DNA of 64,000 nucleotides from Bifidobacteriaceae bacterium. GTDB taxonomy: Bacteria; Actinomycetota; Actinomycetes; Actinomycetales; Bifidobacteriaceae. The stretch spans positions 1-64,000 of the forward strand of contig JALCQD010000004.1 in the NCBI GenBank assembly GCA_022651005.1, in the 5' to 3' direction. This document shows positions 52,542 through 61,616 of this stretch, one piece after another. The notes under the pieces are model-generated. The model had not been told where the DNA came from. It made no database searches and worked only from the letters and a program-made list of their open reading frames with translations. The translations under genes were made by a program, and so were the position numbers. Numbering within the stretch: position 1 is the stretch's first letter; each line of letters opens with the position of its first letter.

Positions 52542-53583
52542 CGTTTTCCACCCTTTGAATTGCTGTGATCGTCGGTTCATCATTGGTCAGAATTACGCTG
52601 AATGCAAGTCCGTACGCTGTCTGCAAATATGGTGACTCAGTGGGAATGGCTGAGGCGAGCTTCTTTGTGGCGCACATTGCGGCTATCTGTGGAAAAATTT
52701 TCTCGAAAACGGGACGGTGTGTACAGACTGCGACGGGTTCACTCGGTGCGCTGAGGGCTCGCCGGAAAATTTCGCGTATCGCCGCAGTTGTTGCGTCGGG
52801 GTCGGCGGCGACGGTGTCCTCGGTGAGATCGTCGATTTCTGTCATGTCGAGCTGGCAGCTGGCGGCGTAGGGAATGAGGGTTTGCGCGCACCGTGTCCAC
52901 GGAGAAGTGACGAGATCGGCAATGCCAAAGCAAGCGAGTTCGCGGCTGAGCGCGAACGACGCTCCTGCTCCCAAGGGGGTGAGTGGTCGCAGCGCCTCGG
53001 TGCCGCTCCACCGTTTGCGGGACTCTGCCTTGCCGTGTCGCACGATGATGACGGTGGCGGTTTCTTCGGGTTGTGTCGCTGAGACGAGGGTCGAGAACTT
53101 CTGCAGGACGGCGCGATCGGAGTCATAAGTAAGCCGCTGCGCTGCTGCGTCAGAGCTCATCCATTCGACGGTGTCGGCTTCCTTGTCCTGCTCAATGCGC
53201 GCTCCCAGAGCGTCTTGTCTCATGTGTGCATGTGTGGTGTCCAAGGGAACTCCCACCCAGTAGACCACATGTTTGATGAGATCCTTCTTCTTGCTGCGCC
53301 GCTTGCCCGCCTTGCGAGACTTATCCCTGTTCCCCTCAGAGCCGTCGGCGTGCAAGGGGTAGGTCACCTCAGCGAGTAGCTGCGCCAATCGAATGGGCAC
53401 GCCCGTTTCCTCGCCTACTTCGCGAACTGCTGCGTGAGCGAGGCTTTCATGTGCCTCGAGCTTGCCTTTGGGAAAGCTCCAGTCATCGTATTTGGGGCGG
53501 TGCACCAAGCACACTTCGAGATCTCCGGAATTTGCGTGCCGGCGGAAAACAACAGCCCCCGCCGCCTCGATTGTCTCTTGCAT
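52531..53583 (-). CDS. mutT1: MutT1-like Nudix hydrolase fused to histidine phosphatase
   Basis: 350 residues. The N-terminal Nudix domain shows the box GKLEAHESLAHAAVREVGEETGV (about 40-62, E residues intact), preceded by DDWSFPKG. A Lys/Arg-rich insertion (KSRKAGKRRSKKKD, about 88-101) lies in the domain. The C-terminal histidine phosphatase domain begins VIIVRHGKAESR (RHG) with a second His in AVCTHRP. This two-domain layout matches mycobacterial MutT1, which removes 8-oxo-GTP and diadenosine polyphosphates. Its position next to ppk is also as in mycobacteria. Confidence 0.92.
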   Translation of the reverse strand: MQETIEAAGAVVFRRHANSGDLEVCLVHRPKYDDWSFPKGKLEAHESLAHAAVREVGEETGVPIRLAQLLAEVTYPLHADGSEGNRDKSRKAGKRRSKKKDLIKHVVYWVGVPLDTTHAHMRQDALGARIEQDKEADTVEWMSSDAAAQRLTYDSDRAVLQKFSTLVSATQPEETATVIIVRHGKAESRKRWSGTEALRPLTPLGAGASFALSRELACFGIADLVTSPWTRCAQTLIPYAASCQLDMTEIDDLTEDTVAADPDATTAAIREIFRRALSAPSEPVAVCTHRPVFEKIFPQIAAMCATKKLASAIPTESPYLQTAYGLAFSVILTNDEPTITAIQRVENVVY

Positions 53584-53649
53584 GATGCCTCGTCTCTTGG
53601 TCGCGCAGTAGGTCTTTTCGGCGTCTCAGCGGTTGAGCGTTTCTTCGAT

Positions 53650-55896
53650 TTAACGGTGCTTGCGTTGGCGTAGGTGCTGGTTGATGAGCGCCTCCTGGCA
53701 GTCAATGAGCGGATTGCCCTGATCGTCGGTGGAATGCCGTACGTAAGAGCCGTCTCCCTTCATATGCCATGAGCTGGTGGTGTCGGCCATCTGGAAGTCC
53801 ACGTAATTGATGAGCTCCTCCACCTCGTCCGGGCTGGTAATGCGGATGAGTGTTTCCACGCGTCTATCGAGATTCCGGTGCATGAGGTCGGCGGAGCCGA
53901 TCCACACCTCTGGGCCGTTCAGCGGGCCTTCGCCGATCTGAGGACCCTGCGAATTTGCAAAAGCGAAGACGCGGGAGTGCTCTAGGAAGCGTCCGAGGAT
54001 GGAGCGTACGCGGATGTTGTCGGAGAGCCCTGGAACGCCCGGCTTGAGTGCACAAATTCCACGTTCCACAATATCGACCTTCACGCCGGCTTGGCTTGCA
54101 CGGTAGAGAGCGTCGATGCATTTTTCGTCCACAAGTGAGTTGACCTTGATCTTGACCCACGCCTCCTTGCCGGCTCGTGCGGCATCCTCCTCGCGGTGAA
54201 TGCGTTCGATGAGTCCTGCGCGGACGCTGCGAGGCGCCACGAGCAGCCTGTGGAAGCTCGACTTCGGGGCATATCCCGACAGTTGATTGAACAGGCGCGT
54301 GAGGTCCTGGCCTACCACGGGATCGCATGTGAGCAGTCCCAAATCGGTATATTGGCGCGCTGTCTTGGGATTGTAATTGCCGGTTCCAACGTGGCAATAG
54401 CGGCGGAGCGAATCGCCCTCCTGGCGTACCACGAGCGAGAGCTTGCAGTGAGTTTTGAGACCCACGATGCCATACACCACGTGCACGCCCGCGCGCTCTA
54501 GCTTCCTGGCCCAGGCGATATTGGCTTCTTCATCAAAGCGAGCCTTGATCTCGACGAGTGCTAGCACCTGCTTGCCAGCGTGCGCCGCGTCGACGAGGGC
54601 GTCGATGATCGGCGAATTCCCAGAGGTTCGATACAGGGTCTGCTTGATGGCGAGTACCTTGGGGTCCGCGGCCGCCTGTGCGAGAAAAGCTTGTACCGAC
54701 GTGGAGAATGAATCGTAAGGGTGGTGCAGCAGGATGTCGCTTTCGCGGATTGCCGCAAAAATGTCCTGAGCGCGCGACGACTCGACCTCGGCGATCTGGC
54801 GGTTCGTGGGTGGAATGAACGGTTTGAATTTCAGGTCTGCGCGGTCGATCTTCTGCAGCTCGAAGAGCACAGAGAGGTCAAGAGGTGCCGGCAGACGGTA
54901 TACCTCGTCGTCGCTCACGCGTAGCTGTACGGCAAGCAGGTGGGAGAGGAAGGGAGACGTCTCCTCATTGAGCTCGAGGCGGATCGGCGGTCCGAAGCGG
55001 CGACGCAGAAGCTCCTTCTCCATGGCGTTGAGGAGGTTTTCGGCGTCATCTTCCTCGACGTCAATGTCCTCGTTGCGTGTGACACGGAAGCCACGGGCCT
55101 CTTTAATGACCATTCCGGGGAAGAGCGCATCCAGATGGGCGATGAGCAGGTTTTCCATGGTGATGAAGCCATAGCGTTCGTCTGCTGCCTCGTCGGAGGT
55201 GCGGTCGCCGACGGCCACGAGGCGCGGCATGTTGTCGGGAATCTTGACGCGCGCGAAGTGCGATTTCCCTGACACAGGATTTTCCACGATGACTGCGAGG
55301 TTGAGGGAGTTGCCCGAAATGTAGGGGAAGGGGTGCGCGGGATCCACGGCCAGCGGCGTGAGAACAGGGAACACCTGGCGACGGAAGAATTGCGAGAGAT
55401 GTTCCTGCTCGCTGATGGTGAGTTCGCTCCACTTGAGCAGCACGATTTTTTCTGCGGCGAGATCGGGAAGAATATGGTCGATGGTGTAGCGGGCGTGCTG
55501 CAACGAAATTTTGTGGGCCTGTTCGCTGATGGCACGCAGCTGCTGGCGTGGACTGAGGCCGCTTGCCGCCGTGACGGCGATTCCCGTATCGATGCGGCGC
55601 TTGAGACCGGCCACGCGCACCATAAAGAACTCATCGAGATTCGACGCAAAGATGGCGGAGAAATTGGCGCGTTCGAGGACGGGAACGCTCTCGTCCTGCG
55701 CGAGTTCAAGCACGCGCTTGTTGAATTTGATCCACGAGATTTCGCGGTCGAAGAAGCGGTCCTTTGGCAGCGGCTCGTGACGAGGATTCGTGTCCTCGAT
55801 CTCGAGCGAGCGGTCGATTTTCTCGTCTTCCGCTATGTGCTCGGCAATCTGCATTTTGAGCTGTGCCCGCGAGGGCTCATTAAATATTTGCGCCAT
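53650..55896 (-). CDS. ppk1: Polyphosphate kinase 1
   Basis: 748 residues. It makes inorganic polyphosphate from ATP at the membrane. The four PPK1 domains are readable: [21 protein letters not shown] (N), [11 protein letters not shown] and [21 protein letters not shown] (head), then [20 protein letters not shown] and [21 protein letters not shown] with the HCKLxLV histidine (autophosphorylated residue) and [10 protein letters not shown]. The ATG is six bases after a TAGAGT box (55903-55908), so a leaderless transcript is possible. A candidate structured RNA with terminator lies just upstream. The gene is 66 bases before mutT1 on the same strand. Confidence 0.97.
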   Translation of the reverse strand: MAQIFNEPSRAQLKMQIAEHIAEDEKIDRSLEIEDTNPRHEPLPKDRFFDREISWIKFNKRVLELAQDESVPVLERANFSAIFASNLDEFFMVRVAGLKRRIDTGIAVTAASGLSPRQQLRAISEQAHKISLQHARYTIDHILPDLAAEKIVLLKWSELTISEQEHLSQFFRRQVFPVLTPLAVDPAHPFPYISGNSLNLAVIVENPVSGKSHFARVKIPDNMPRLVAVGDRTSDEAADERYGFITMENLLIAHLDALFPGMVIKEARGFRVTRNEDIDVEEDDAENLLNAMEKELLRRRFGPPIRLELNEETSPFLSHLLAVQLRVSDDEVYRLPAPLDLSVLFELQKIDRADLKFKPFIPPTNRQIAEVESSRAQDIFAAIRESDILLHHPYDSFSTSVQAFLAQAAADPKVLAIKQTLYRTSGNSPIIDALVDAAHAGKQVLALVEIKARFDEEANIAWARKLERAGVHVVYGIVGLKTHCKLSLVVRQEGDSLRRYCHVGTGNYNPKTARQYTDLGLLTCDPVVGQDLTRLFNQLSGYAPKSSFHRLLVAPRSVRAGLIERIHREEDAARAGKEAWVKIKVNSLVDEKCIDALYRASQAGVKVDIVERGICALKPGVPGLSDNIRVRSILGRFLEHSRVFAFANSQGPQIGEGPLNGPEVWIGSADLMHRNLDRRVETLIRITSPDEVEELINYVDFQMADTTSSWHMKGDGSYVRHSTDDQGNPLIDCQEALINQHLRQRKHR

Positions 55897-55946
55897 GACT
55901 TAACTCTAGTAGATGGGGTGTGCTGGCGTGTGCCGGCAATGAACAT

Positions 55947-55974
55947 AAAAACGGGGGCCCCGATTGGGGCCCCC
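55947..55974 (-). terminator. GC-rich intrinsic terminator before ppk1
   Basis: A nine-base perfect stem (GGGGGCCCC with GGGGCCCCC, 55953-55961 and 55966-55974) around a four-base loop, followed on the minus strand by G and five T. Confidence 0.85.
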
Positions 55975-56107
55975 TCAAAGAAAACTGTTAGCAGAATCTC
56001 TGCACAACATCTTCGTTGCAAGCGGTAAGTTCTATCCAGTGTCCGCCCAACGTCTTAACCAATGTGGTTTTTACTTTTGTGGGCTCTGCTCTTAAGTTTT
56101 CTTTGTA
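55947..56107 (-). ncRNA. Candidate structured RNA with own promoter and terminator, upstream of ppk1
   Basis: On the minus strand a -35 TTGCAC (56136-56141) and -10 GATAAT (56114-56119), spaced by 16, should start an RNA near 56107. It would end at a GC-rich hairpin GGGGGCCCC-loop-GGGGCCCCC (55953-55974) and five T (55947-55951). Within it 56095-56105 and 55976-55986 pair perfectly (11 bp, CAAAGAAAACT type). They enclose a 6-bp stem (56085-56090 with 55990-55995) and then inner hairpins (56080-56084 with 56045-56049; 56065-56069 with 56057-56061). It is about 160 nt with no ORF or known family. It may be a stand-alone small RNA or a leader attenuator of ppk1, which starts 51 bases after the T run. 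Confidence 0.6.
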
Positions 56108-56379
56108 CTTACTATTATCGTGATTTCTCGTGAGAGTGCAAGCAATTTCGCTGGTTTGAGAAAATGTTATTTTTTGGAATCACGTGTTGTTTTTTGGCTG
56201 TTTTGAGGTGGATTCTGCGTTCTTTTTATTCTTTCATTCGTGGGTTTGGGAGCTCTTGTGCATACATGGAAACCAGCCCATGAATTCGAGGCGTGTCGAA
56301 AGCTGTGGATAGAGATCCCATTCGACCACAGGCATCGATTTTGGTGGTGCGGTGTCACATTGTCAATCACAATGGGCGC

Positions 56380-57600
56380 ATGACTGACTTTGATGCCACG
56401 CATGGTGCGTATGACGGGTACGGAGAATATGGCGAGTATGGCGAGTATGGCGAGTACGACCGGCGTGACCGATATGGCAAAAACATCGACAGTACTGGTT
56501 CCGGTACTGATCTTGAGGACGGCACCGTGATGACTGTGCCGCTGCCACGCCGTCCCGAAGATCATCGTGGCGGCGCTGCGGTGTCTTCTGTTCGCCCCCG
56601 TCGGCCGGCACTTCCAGCGAGGCCCACTGAGCCGAGACGCCTCTCGCCGTTCCGCCGCTCGACGGTCCTCAATGAGCGGAGTGTGGCAGCATATCCTGTT
56701 CTCGGCGGCGCAATCGAGAGGGATCAAGAACTAAACAGTGGGGTCGCCCTGCGCGGTGATGCTGCGCTTGACGACGGTGCTCCTGCGCACGGATGCCACA
56801 TCATTGAGGTGTCTTCTGCCAGTGGGCGGACTGGCGTCAGTGTTTTGTCTGGGCTCATCGCGCTCGCACTTGCGAGGGGAAGACATGCTGGAGGTGGCGT
56901 GGGACTCATGGATGCGAGCCCGGAGCGTGGCGGACTCGACCTCGTGCTGGGGTTGGAAGCCGATTCAGGGCTGCGATGGTCACACGTCGAGGCGCCCATG
57001 GGATATCTCGATTCCAGTTCCTTTGTGCGCGAATTGGTGCACTGGGAGGGAATTGATGTTCTCGGCGCGGATCCATGGAGCGGCGCTTCGCTTCAGGGAT
57101 GGGAGGTGAGAGCCACATACTCTGCTATGTGTTCTGCGGAGGAGTGGTTGGTGGTTGACGAAGGGGATATTCCAATATCGCTGGAAACGTATGGCGTTAA
57201 AAATAGCGCAGCAACAGTGAAAGTGACGTTGGTGGAATTGAGCCTCTATGGTCTCTCTCAGGCTTTGGGGAAAATGATGCGTCAGAAGGCGCATGCCGGA
57301 GAGGATGCAACCGCGGGCAATAGTGCGCAATCATGGGATGGATCACGCGAGGGAAAGACTGCGCAAGAGGTTTTCATCGGTGTCCCGTCAGCGCGGGCGT
57401 GTGGCAAAAGACGTGCGCTTGTCAGCGTGGAGCAAGCCGCCGCCTATCTTGGAGTGGACTTTCTTGGGACGCTATCTCCTCTTCCCAAGATTGAAAGGGA
57501 CATTTCTCGCGGGTTGGGCATCGTGGCAATTCCAAAGCAGTACGAGCGGCTGATCTCTTCCGTGCTCAGCAGAGCGGGAGCTGGGGATGTTCTCCGATAA
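56380..57600 (+). CDS. CpaE/TadZ-like (Ssd) localisation protein of the tad pilus cluster
   Basis: 406 residues from ATG 56380; the frame is open to GTG 56293 but no ribosome site supports it, while CACAAT lies six bases before 56380. The start has a (GEY)n repeat (DGYGEYGEYGEYGEYDRRDR), then a Pro/Arg-rich linker. From about 155 comes a ParA/MinD-like domain, IIEVSSASGRTGVSVLSGLIALALARG, where the deviant Walker A (SASGRTGVS) lacks the usual Lys pattern, as in actinobacterial septum-site-determining-like proteins. It overlaps tadA by 14 bases and probably positions the secretion machine. Confidence 0.8.
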   Translation: MTDFDATHGAYDGYGEYGEYGEYGEYDRRDRYGKNIDSTGSGTDLEDGTVMTVPLPRRPEDHRGGAAVSSVRPRRPALPARPTEPRRLSPFRRSTVLNERSVAAYPVLGGAIERDQELNSGVALRGDAALDDGAPAHGCHIIEVSSASGRTGVSVLSGLIALALARGRHAGGGVGLMDASPERGGLDLVLGLEADSGLRWSHVEAPMGYLDSSSFVRELVHWEGIDVLGADPWSGASLQGWEVRATYSAMCSAEEWLVVDEGDIPISLETYGVKNSAATVKVTLVELSLYGLSQALGKMMRQKAHAGEDATAGNSAQSWDGSREGKTAQEVFIGVPSARACGKRRALVSVEQAAAYLGVDFLGTLSPLPKIERDISRGLGIVAIPKQYERLISSVLSRAGAGDVLR

Positions 57601-58687
57601 CGGCCTTGGATTTGGACCCTTGGAACCCGTTGTTTCTTTGCCTGGGGTGACGGACATTGCCGTGACTCCGTGCGGTGCGGTGTGGATAGACAGGGGAGAG
57701 GGCATGCGCGAAGTGACCTTGGAAGTCCCTTTCTCGACACCTGCACGAGTGAGGGAGTATGCGATGCGGCTATGTGCCCAACTTGGCCGGAGGCTTGATG
57801 ATGCGTGCCCCATTGCGGACGCCGCCTCGATGACGGGTGTGCGTGTCCACGCCGTTCTTGAGCCCCTAGTGCCTGCTGGTGCGGCAATCTCGATCCGTCT
57901 CCCTCCACGCGCGGCGCCGAGCCTCGGTGATATCGAGCGAAGCGGGTTTCTGCCACATGCATGGGTATCAGTGCTTAGGAGGCTTCTCGCTGCCCGCGCG
58001 AGCATCGTTGTGAGCGGGGGAACTGGCACGGGTAAGACCACGCTGGTGCGTGCACTTCTTCGCGAGTGTGAGCCCACGGAGCGTGTTGTGATTGTTGAAG
58101 AGATCCGCGAAATAGGAGACCTCGGTCGCGGCAATTTCGTGTCCCTCGTGTCGAGAGAGAAAAACGTCGAAGGCGCGGGGGAGGTGTCGCTATCGCAGCT
58201 GGTGACGGCGACGTTGCGCATGCGGCCCGATCGCATAGTGCTCGGTGAGTGCCGCGGACCGGAGACTGCCGATGTGCTGAGAGCTTTCAACACCGGACAT
58301 CGGGGCGGCATGGTAACCATTCATTCGAACGGCATCGAGAGACTGCCGCAGAGGTTGGTGGCGCTAGGGCAGCTGAGTGGGATGTCCTCTGAAAGCCTCG
58401 TGACTCTTGCGGACGGAGCTTTTGATGTGGCACTGCACCTTGAGAGAGCTGCGAGAGGGCCTCTGGCCGGTTCGCGACGAGTGTCGTGCATCGGCCATCT
58501 TTGCGGAGACGCACCAACCGGTCCTCTCGGGGTGAGCGAGGAACGAGGGTCACATCAAAGAGCTAAAGGCTTGCGTGGCGAGGTTCTTTCGACGTGGGAC
58601 GGGATGGGGAGTCCCGTAATTTTCCCGGGATGGGAAGAATTTTCGTCTCAATGGGGACTCGAAGACGATGGTGGGGAGGTGACGTGA
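57587..58687 (+). CDS. tadA: TadA/CpaF-type secretion ATPase
   Basis: 366 residues. Walker A GGTGTGKT (144-151), Walker B-like VVIVEEIREIGDLG, His box RPDRIVLGECRGPET and TGHRGGMVTIHSNG are typical of type II/IV secretion ATPases. It powers assembly of Flp/Tad-type pili. The N-terminal domain is short. The ATG follows GGGAG and overlaps the preceding gene by 14 bases; the next gene begins one base after its stop. Confidence 0.93.
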   Translation: MFSDNGLGFGPLEPVVSLPGVTDIAVTPCGAVWIDRGEGMREVTLEVPFSTPARVREYAMRLCAQLGRRLDDACPIADAASMTGVRVHAVLEPLVPAGAAISIRLPPRAAPSLGDIERSGFLPHAWVSVLRRLLAARASIVVSGGTGTGKTTLVRALLRECEPTERVVIVEEIREIGDLGRGNFVSLVSREKNVEGAGEVSLSQLVTATLRMRPDRIVLGECRGPETADVLRAFNTGHRGGMVTIHSNGIERLPQRLVALGQLSGMSSESLVTLADGAFDVALHLERAARGPLAGSRRVSCIGHLCGDAPTGPLGVSEERGSHQRAKGLRGEVLSTWDGMGSPVIFPGWEEFSSQWGLEDDGGEVT

Positions 58688-58688
58688 C

Positions 58689-59372
58689 GTGCTCGTCATT
58701 GCAGTATTCGGTGTGCCGATTATAGCGGTCATTGTTCTCTTTCTGAGGAGCGTTCTGAACGTATCAACGCATGATCGATGGAGAATTCTGATATCGCGGA
58801 GGAAAGAGAAGTCATCTGGAGAAACGACTCGTGCGAAGGAGCGATCGGCGATCGATGAAGGACAATTCACTGCCACGCTGATCTCCCAGCTGGAGAGCGG
58901 TTCCGACATTCGTTCCCTGTGTGAGAAATCAGCGGGAAGGACTTTCGCGCTGTCAACGTTAAACAGACAATACGTTGGGGAGGCGCTTGACGCCATGTGC
59001 GGGGCCGCAAGAACTGCGAGGCGGGCGCAGACGTGTGCACGCATTGTCATGTGCATTCGGCTGAGTGACAGTTTAGGAAGTCAGCTCGTGGAGAGTCTTC
59101 AGGTAGTGAAGGAACTCTATGAGCAGGAGAGACACATGGAGGAATTGCGTGCCAAGGCGTTTTCTTTACCCCGGGCAACGGGGAAACTCCTGGCACTGCT
59201 TCCGATCATCACACTGCTTGGCGGAGAGATAGTGGGTGCCCATCCATTGTTGTTTCTGACGGGCTCCGTTATGGGATGGGTATGCTGCATCATCGGCCTT
59301 CTATTCTTCGGTGCCGGAGCGATATGGATGCGCCGACTTTTGATGAGTTTTGGGACGCTCTCATGCGTGTGA
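58689..59372 (+). CDS. TadB-like type II secretion F-domain membrane protein
   Basis: 227 residues, GTG start with GGGGAGG about nine bases upstream. One N-terminal membrane helix (LVIAVFGVPIIAVIVLFL), a cytoplasmic T2SSF-like helical domain (CIRLSDSLGSQLVESLQVVKELYEQERHMEELRAKAFSLPRATG) and two C-terminal helices. Small TadB-like proteins of this type are usual in actinobacterial tad loci. It acts as the inner-membrane platform with the next gene product, whose start lies inside this gene. Confidence 0.8.
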   Translation: MLVIAVFGVPIIAVIVLFLRSVLNVSTHDRWRILISRRKEKSSGETTRAKERSAIDEGQFTATLISQLESGSDIRSLCEKSAGRTFALSTLNRQYVGEALDAMCGAARTARRAQTCARIVMCIRLSDSLGSQLVESLQVVKELYEQERHMEELRAKAFSLPRATGKLLALLPIITLLGGEIVGAHPLLFLTGSVMGWVCCIIGLLFFGAGAIWMRRLLMSFGTLSCV

Positions 59373-59965
59373 TGGTGCTGCTGTCTGCCGGTATTACGGT
59401 GGCGATGGCCATGGTATGGAGCGTTGCTGTTCCTCCGAGTGTGATGAACCTGCCCCGAGGGAGGAAGAGATTGCGGGGAGCGAGCGGTCACGGTGGTGGT
59501 CGAGAAGAAAGTGATGCTCAGACTGTTCTGAGTTCTTCGGACTTTGTTCTCCTCGTGAGGCTTTTCATCGTGGCCTTCCGGCAAGGGGCGTCAATCCCCT
59601 TGTGTCTTGTGCATGTTAGTGAGGTTTTCGACAGAGACGATGAGTTGGGGTTGCGCGGTGTGGCTGCTGCGCTGAATCGGGGCGTGCCGTGGGCGGCGGC
59701 TTGGTCCATGATCCCGCAGCGCCATTTAGGATGCCTGAGGAGTCTCATGGACGCGCTGGAATCTTCATGGACTCAGGGAGCTTCTCCCATTGCGGGATTG
59801 GAATCACTCGCGCGCTCGCGGCTGGAGCAGGAGGAGACAAACGTGGAAGTGGTGGCAACGCAGTTGGGTGTCCGTCTTCTTCTGCCAACAGGACTGTGCT
59901 TCCTCCCGGCATTTATTCTCATCGGAGTAATTCCTTCAGTCGCATCATTTGCGGGTATTGGGTAA
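59324..59965 (+). CDS. TadC-like type II secretion F-domain membrane protein
   Basis: 213 residues from ATG 59324, four bases after GGAG; it overlaps tadB by 49 bases, so translation is coupled. N-terminal helix (MRVMVLLSAGITVAMAMVW), a cytoplasmic helical domain (FVLLVRLFIVAFRQGASIPLCLVHVSEVF..., LESLARSRLEQEETNVEVVATQLGVRLLLP) and a C-terminal helix. The RQG...P and LP(T)GLC patterns fit T2SSF/TadC proteins. It is followed by 278 bases in which I see no gene. Confidence 0.78.
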   Translation: MDAPTFDEFWDALMRVMVLLSAGITVAMAMVWSVAVPPSVMNLPRGRKRLRGASGHGGGREESDAQTVLSSSDFVLLVRLFIVAFRQGASIPLCLVHVSEVFDRDDELGLRGVAAALNRGVPWAAAWSMIPQRHLGCLRSLMDALESSWTQGASPIAGLESLARSRLEQEETNVEVVATQLGVRLLLPTGLCFLPAFILIGVIPSVASFAGIG

Positions 59966-60243
59966 GGAAGATCCAACAAGGGAGAACGCCACGCCCGGAG
60001 AAAACGGCATGATTCCCATTCGACCACATCCCCTTTGATTTTCCGCCAACCAAAACAGCGGCTGTCACACTTGAAGCATCGACTGGCCATGCGTGAAGAG
60101 AAAAAGCATGCGGGTGGGAAGCTCGCTCGCAGAAATGACAGATAGGGCAACAGAGCAAGAGATACAGAACGCGTGGTTTACCCAATATCAAAAAATCTAG
60201 AAATACAACTCACTAAAACTTACGTACTCGCGAAGGAGGCATC

Positions 60244-60525
60244 ATGGCAATGATGCAATCATGGCTCACAAGAGCACGGCATGGTGGAACGGCGCTTCTT
60301 CAAGTGCCACACACTGTGGCGCGTAAATCTGAAGCCTTGGCTCAGGAAGTGGCAGTGCGATGGCACGTCGCCTCAACCATGCCAGAGGCGGGAATGGCTA
60401 CGGCAGAATATGCGGTAGTTCTCGTCGCTGCCACTGGCTTTGCAGGTTTGCTGGTGGCGATTCTCAAGTCGTCGGCCATCAAATCTCTTCTTACCGGAAT
60501 CATCAAGAAGGCATTGAACGTATAG
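60244..60525 (+). CDS. Flp-pilin-like small protein (DUF4244 type)
   Basis: 93 residues; AAGGAGG lies before the ATG. After a 50-residue leader, MPEAGMATAEYAVVLVAATGFAGLLVAILKSSAI is the prepilin-like segment: a Gly-Met/Ala cut site, then Thr-Ala-Glu-Tyr with the conserved Glu at +5-like position, and a hydrophobic helix. It is the probable Flp-type pilin subunit of this locus. Such DUF4244 proteins lie between TadC and TadE in many actinobacteria, as here. Confidence 0.85.
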   Translation: MAMMQSWLTRARHGGTALLQVPHTVARKSEALAQEVAVRWHVASTMPEAGMATAEYAVVLVAATGFAGLLVAILKSSAIKSLLTGIIKKALNV

Positions 60526-60608
60526 AAGAGAGGTATTGTCTGCGCTCACGAGGGCAACTACTCCGTGAGCGCAGACAGACTCCTTGGTTATCACGGAGGG
60601 AGGGGCTT

Positions 60609-61028
60609 GTGCGATTGATGAGGCGTTTGGGATTAAGGGCTCGGCGCTGTAATAAGACGCTACGTGCAAGGATCTCTATAAGCGACCCGGGCACGGTAAC
60701 TGCGGAATTTGCGGTGGTCCTCCCCACTGTCATGGTGATTGCCGTGGTACTGCTGTCGCTAGGGCGGGCGGTGCTCGTACACGTTGAATGCCAAGATGCG
60801 GCGCGCGCTGCCGCCAAGGAAATCGCAGTGTCGCGAACATATAGTTCCGCAGTTTCCTCGAGAGCTTCGATTGCCGCACATACGGTGAGCAAAAAGGTGA
60901 GTGTGCGTTTTTCTGCAGGACCCGAAAGCGTTGTTGTCACGACTCAATGCCCTCTGCTGCCAGGGCCTTTGGGGATTTTCCCGGCGCAGGTGCAGGGAAA
61001 GGCCGCGGCAATGATTCAGGATTCTTAA
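60609..61028 (+). CDS. TadE-like pseudopilin
   Basis: 139 residues from GTG 60609, with GGAGGGAGGGG directly upstream. A basic leader (RRLGLRARRCNKTLRARIS) is followed by GTVTAEFAVVLPTVMVIAVVLLSLGRAVL, the TadE prepilin-like helix with the conserved Glu. The extracellular part has two cysteines' worth of sequence only partly (one in CQDAA, one in TQCPLL), which may pair. It is a minor pseudopilin of the tad system. Confidence 0.85.
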   Translation: MRLMRRLGLRARRCNKTLRARISISDPGTVTAEFAVVLPTVMVIAVVLLSLGRAVLVHVECQDAARAAAKEIAVSRTYSSAVSSRASIAAHTVSKKVSVRFSAGPESVVVTTQCPLLPGPLGIFPAQVQGKAAAMIQDS

Positions 61029-61074
61029 CGCCATCGAAGGCGATGGGAGCGTGCCGATGCGGAAGGAGGCGACT

Positions 61075-61479
61075 ATGAAACGTTGGCGGGCGTGGCGAAC
61101 AACTGTGCTGGGATCAGACGCGGGTTCGGGAACGGACGTAGGCTCGGGAACGGTCTTAGGAATTGGACTCATCATGATGGTGGGGCTTTTCTTGAGCGGT
61201 GTGGGGCTTGCGGGAAGAGTCATGTATTGTCAGGCAGTGGCCCAGACGGGAGCCGATGAGGCGGCGATCAGTGCGGCGAAGGCTCTCAATGGACTTGCTG
61301 GAGCTTCTTCTCCCTGCCATGAAGCGTTGCGGGCTGCGCGTGCGAATTCGGCATCATTGATGGAGTGCACCCCCGAGGGTAGCGATGTTCGCGTGAAGGT
61401 AAACGTGGAGACGGGTGTCCCTCTCATTGCTCAGATAGCGGTGGAGTCACGTGCGGGGCCGGCAGCATGTGGAGAGTGA
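61075..61479 (+). CDS. TadE-like/helicase-associated (Rv3654c-type) membrane protein
   Basis: 134 residues from ATG 61075, preceded by GGAAGGAGG. A basic start, a low-complexity GSDAGSGTDVGSGTVLG stretch, one hydrophobic helix (GIGLIMMVGLFLSGVGLAGRVM) and an extracellular Ala-rich domain with three cysteines (SSPCHEA, MECTPE, AACGE). The position as last gene of the actinobacterial tad operon matches proteins annotated as Rv3654c-family TadE-like. Its exact role in pilus assembly is not known. Confidence 0.78.
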   Translation: MKRWRAWRTTVLGSDAGSGTDVGSGTVLGIGLIMMVGLFLSGVGLAGRVMYCQAVAQTGADEAAISAAKALNGLAGASSPCHEALRAARANSASLMECTPEGSDVRVKVNVETGVPLIAQIAVESRAGPAACGE

Positions 61480-61616
61480 GTGATGTGGATACGGAATCGC
61501 TGGGCGCGATGATGCTTGCATCCACGAGGCGGCACGGCGTATGTTTCGGTCGGATTATTTGTGGCAAGTGAAGTGATGAGCCTCGCGCGGGCGGGGGATT
61601 AGGATACGTTTGAACC

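Noticed and set aside
55947-56107. Assignment of the RNA candidate to 6S RNA, SRP RNA or tmRNA
   Set aside because: It lacks the single long rod of 6S, the conserved SRP loop sequence and the tRNA-like ends of tmRNA, so I leave it unnamed.
56401-56457. 9-bp tandem repeats as a possible phase-variation tract
   Set aside because: Unit length is a multiple of three and encodes Gly-Glu-Tyr, so copy changes would not shift the frame; it is kept as part of the CpaE-like protein.
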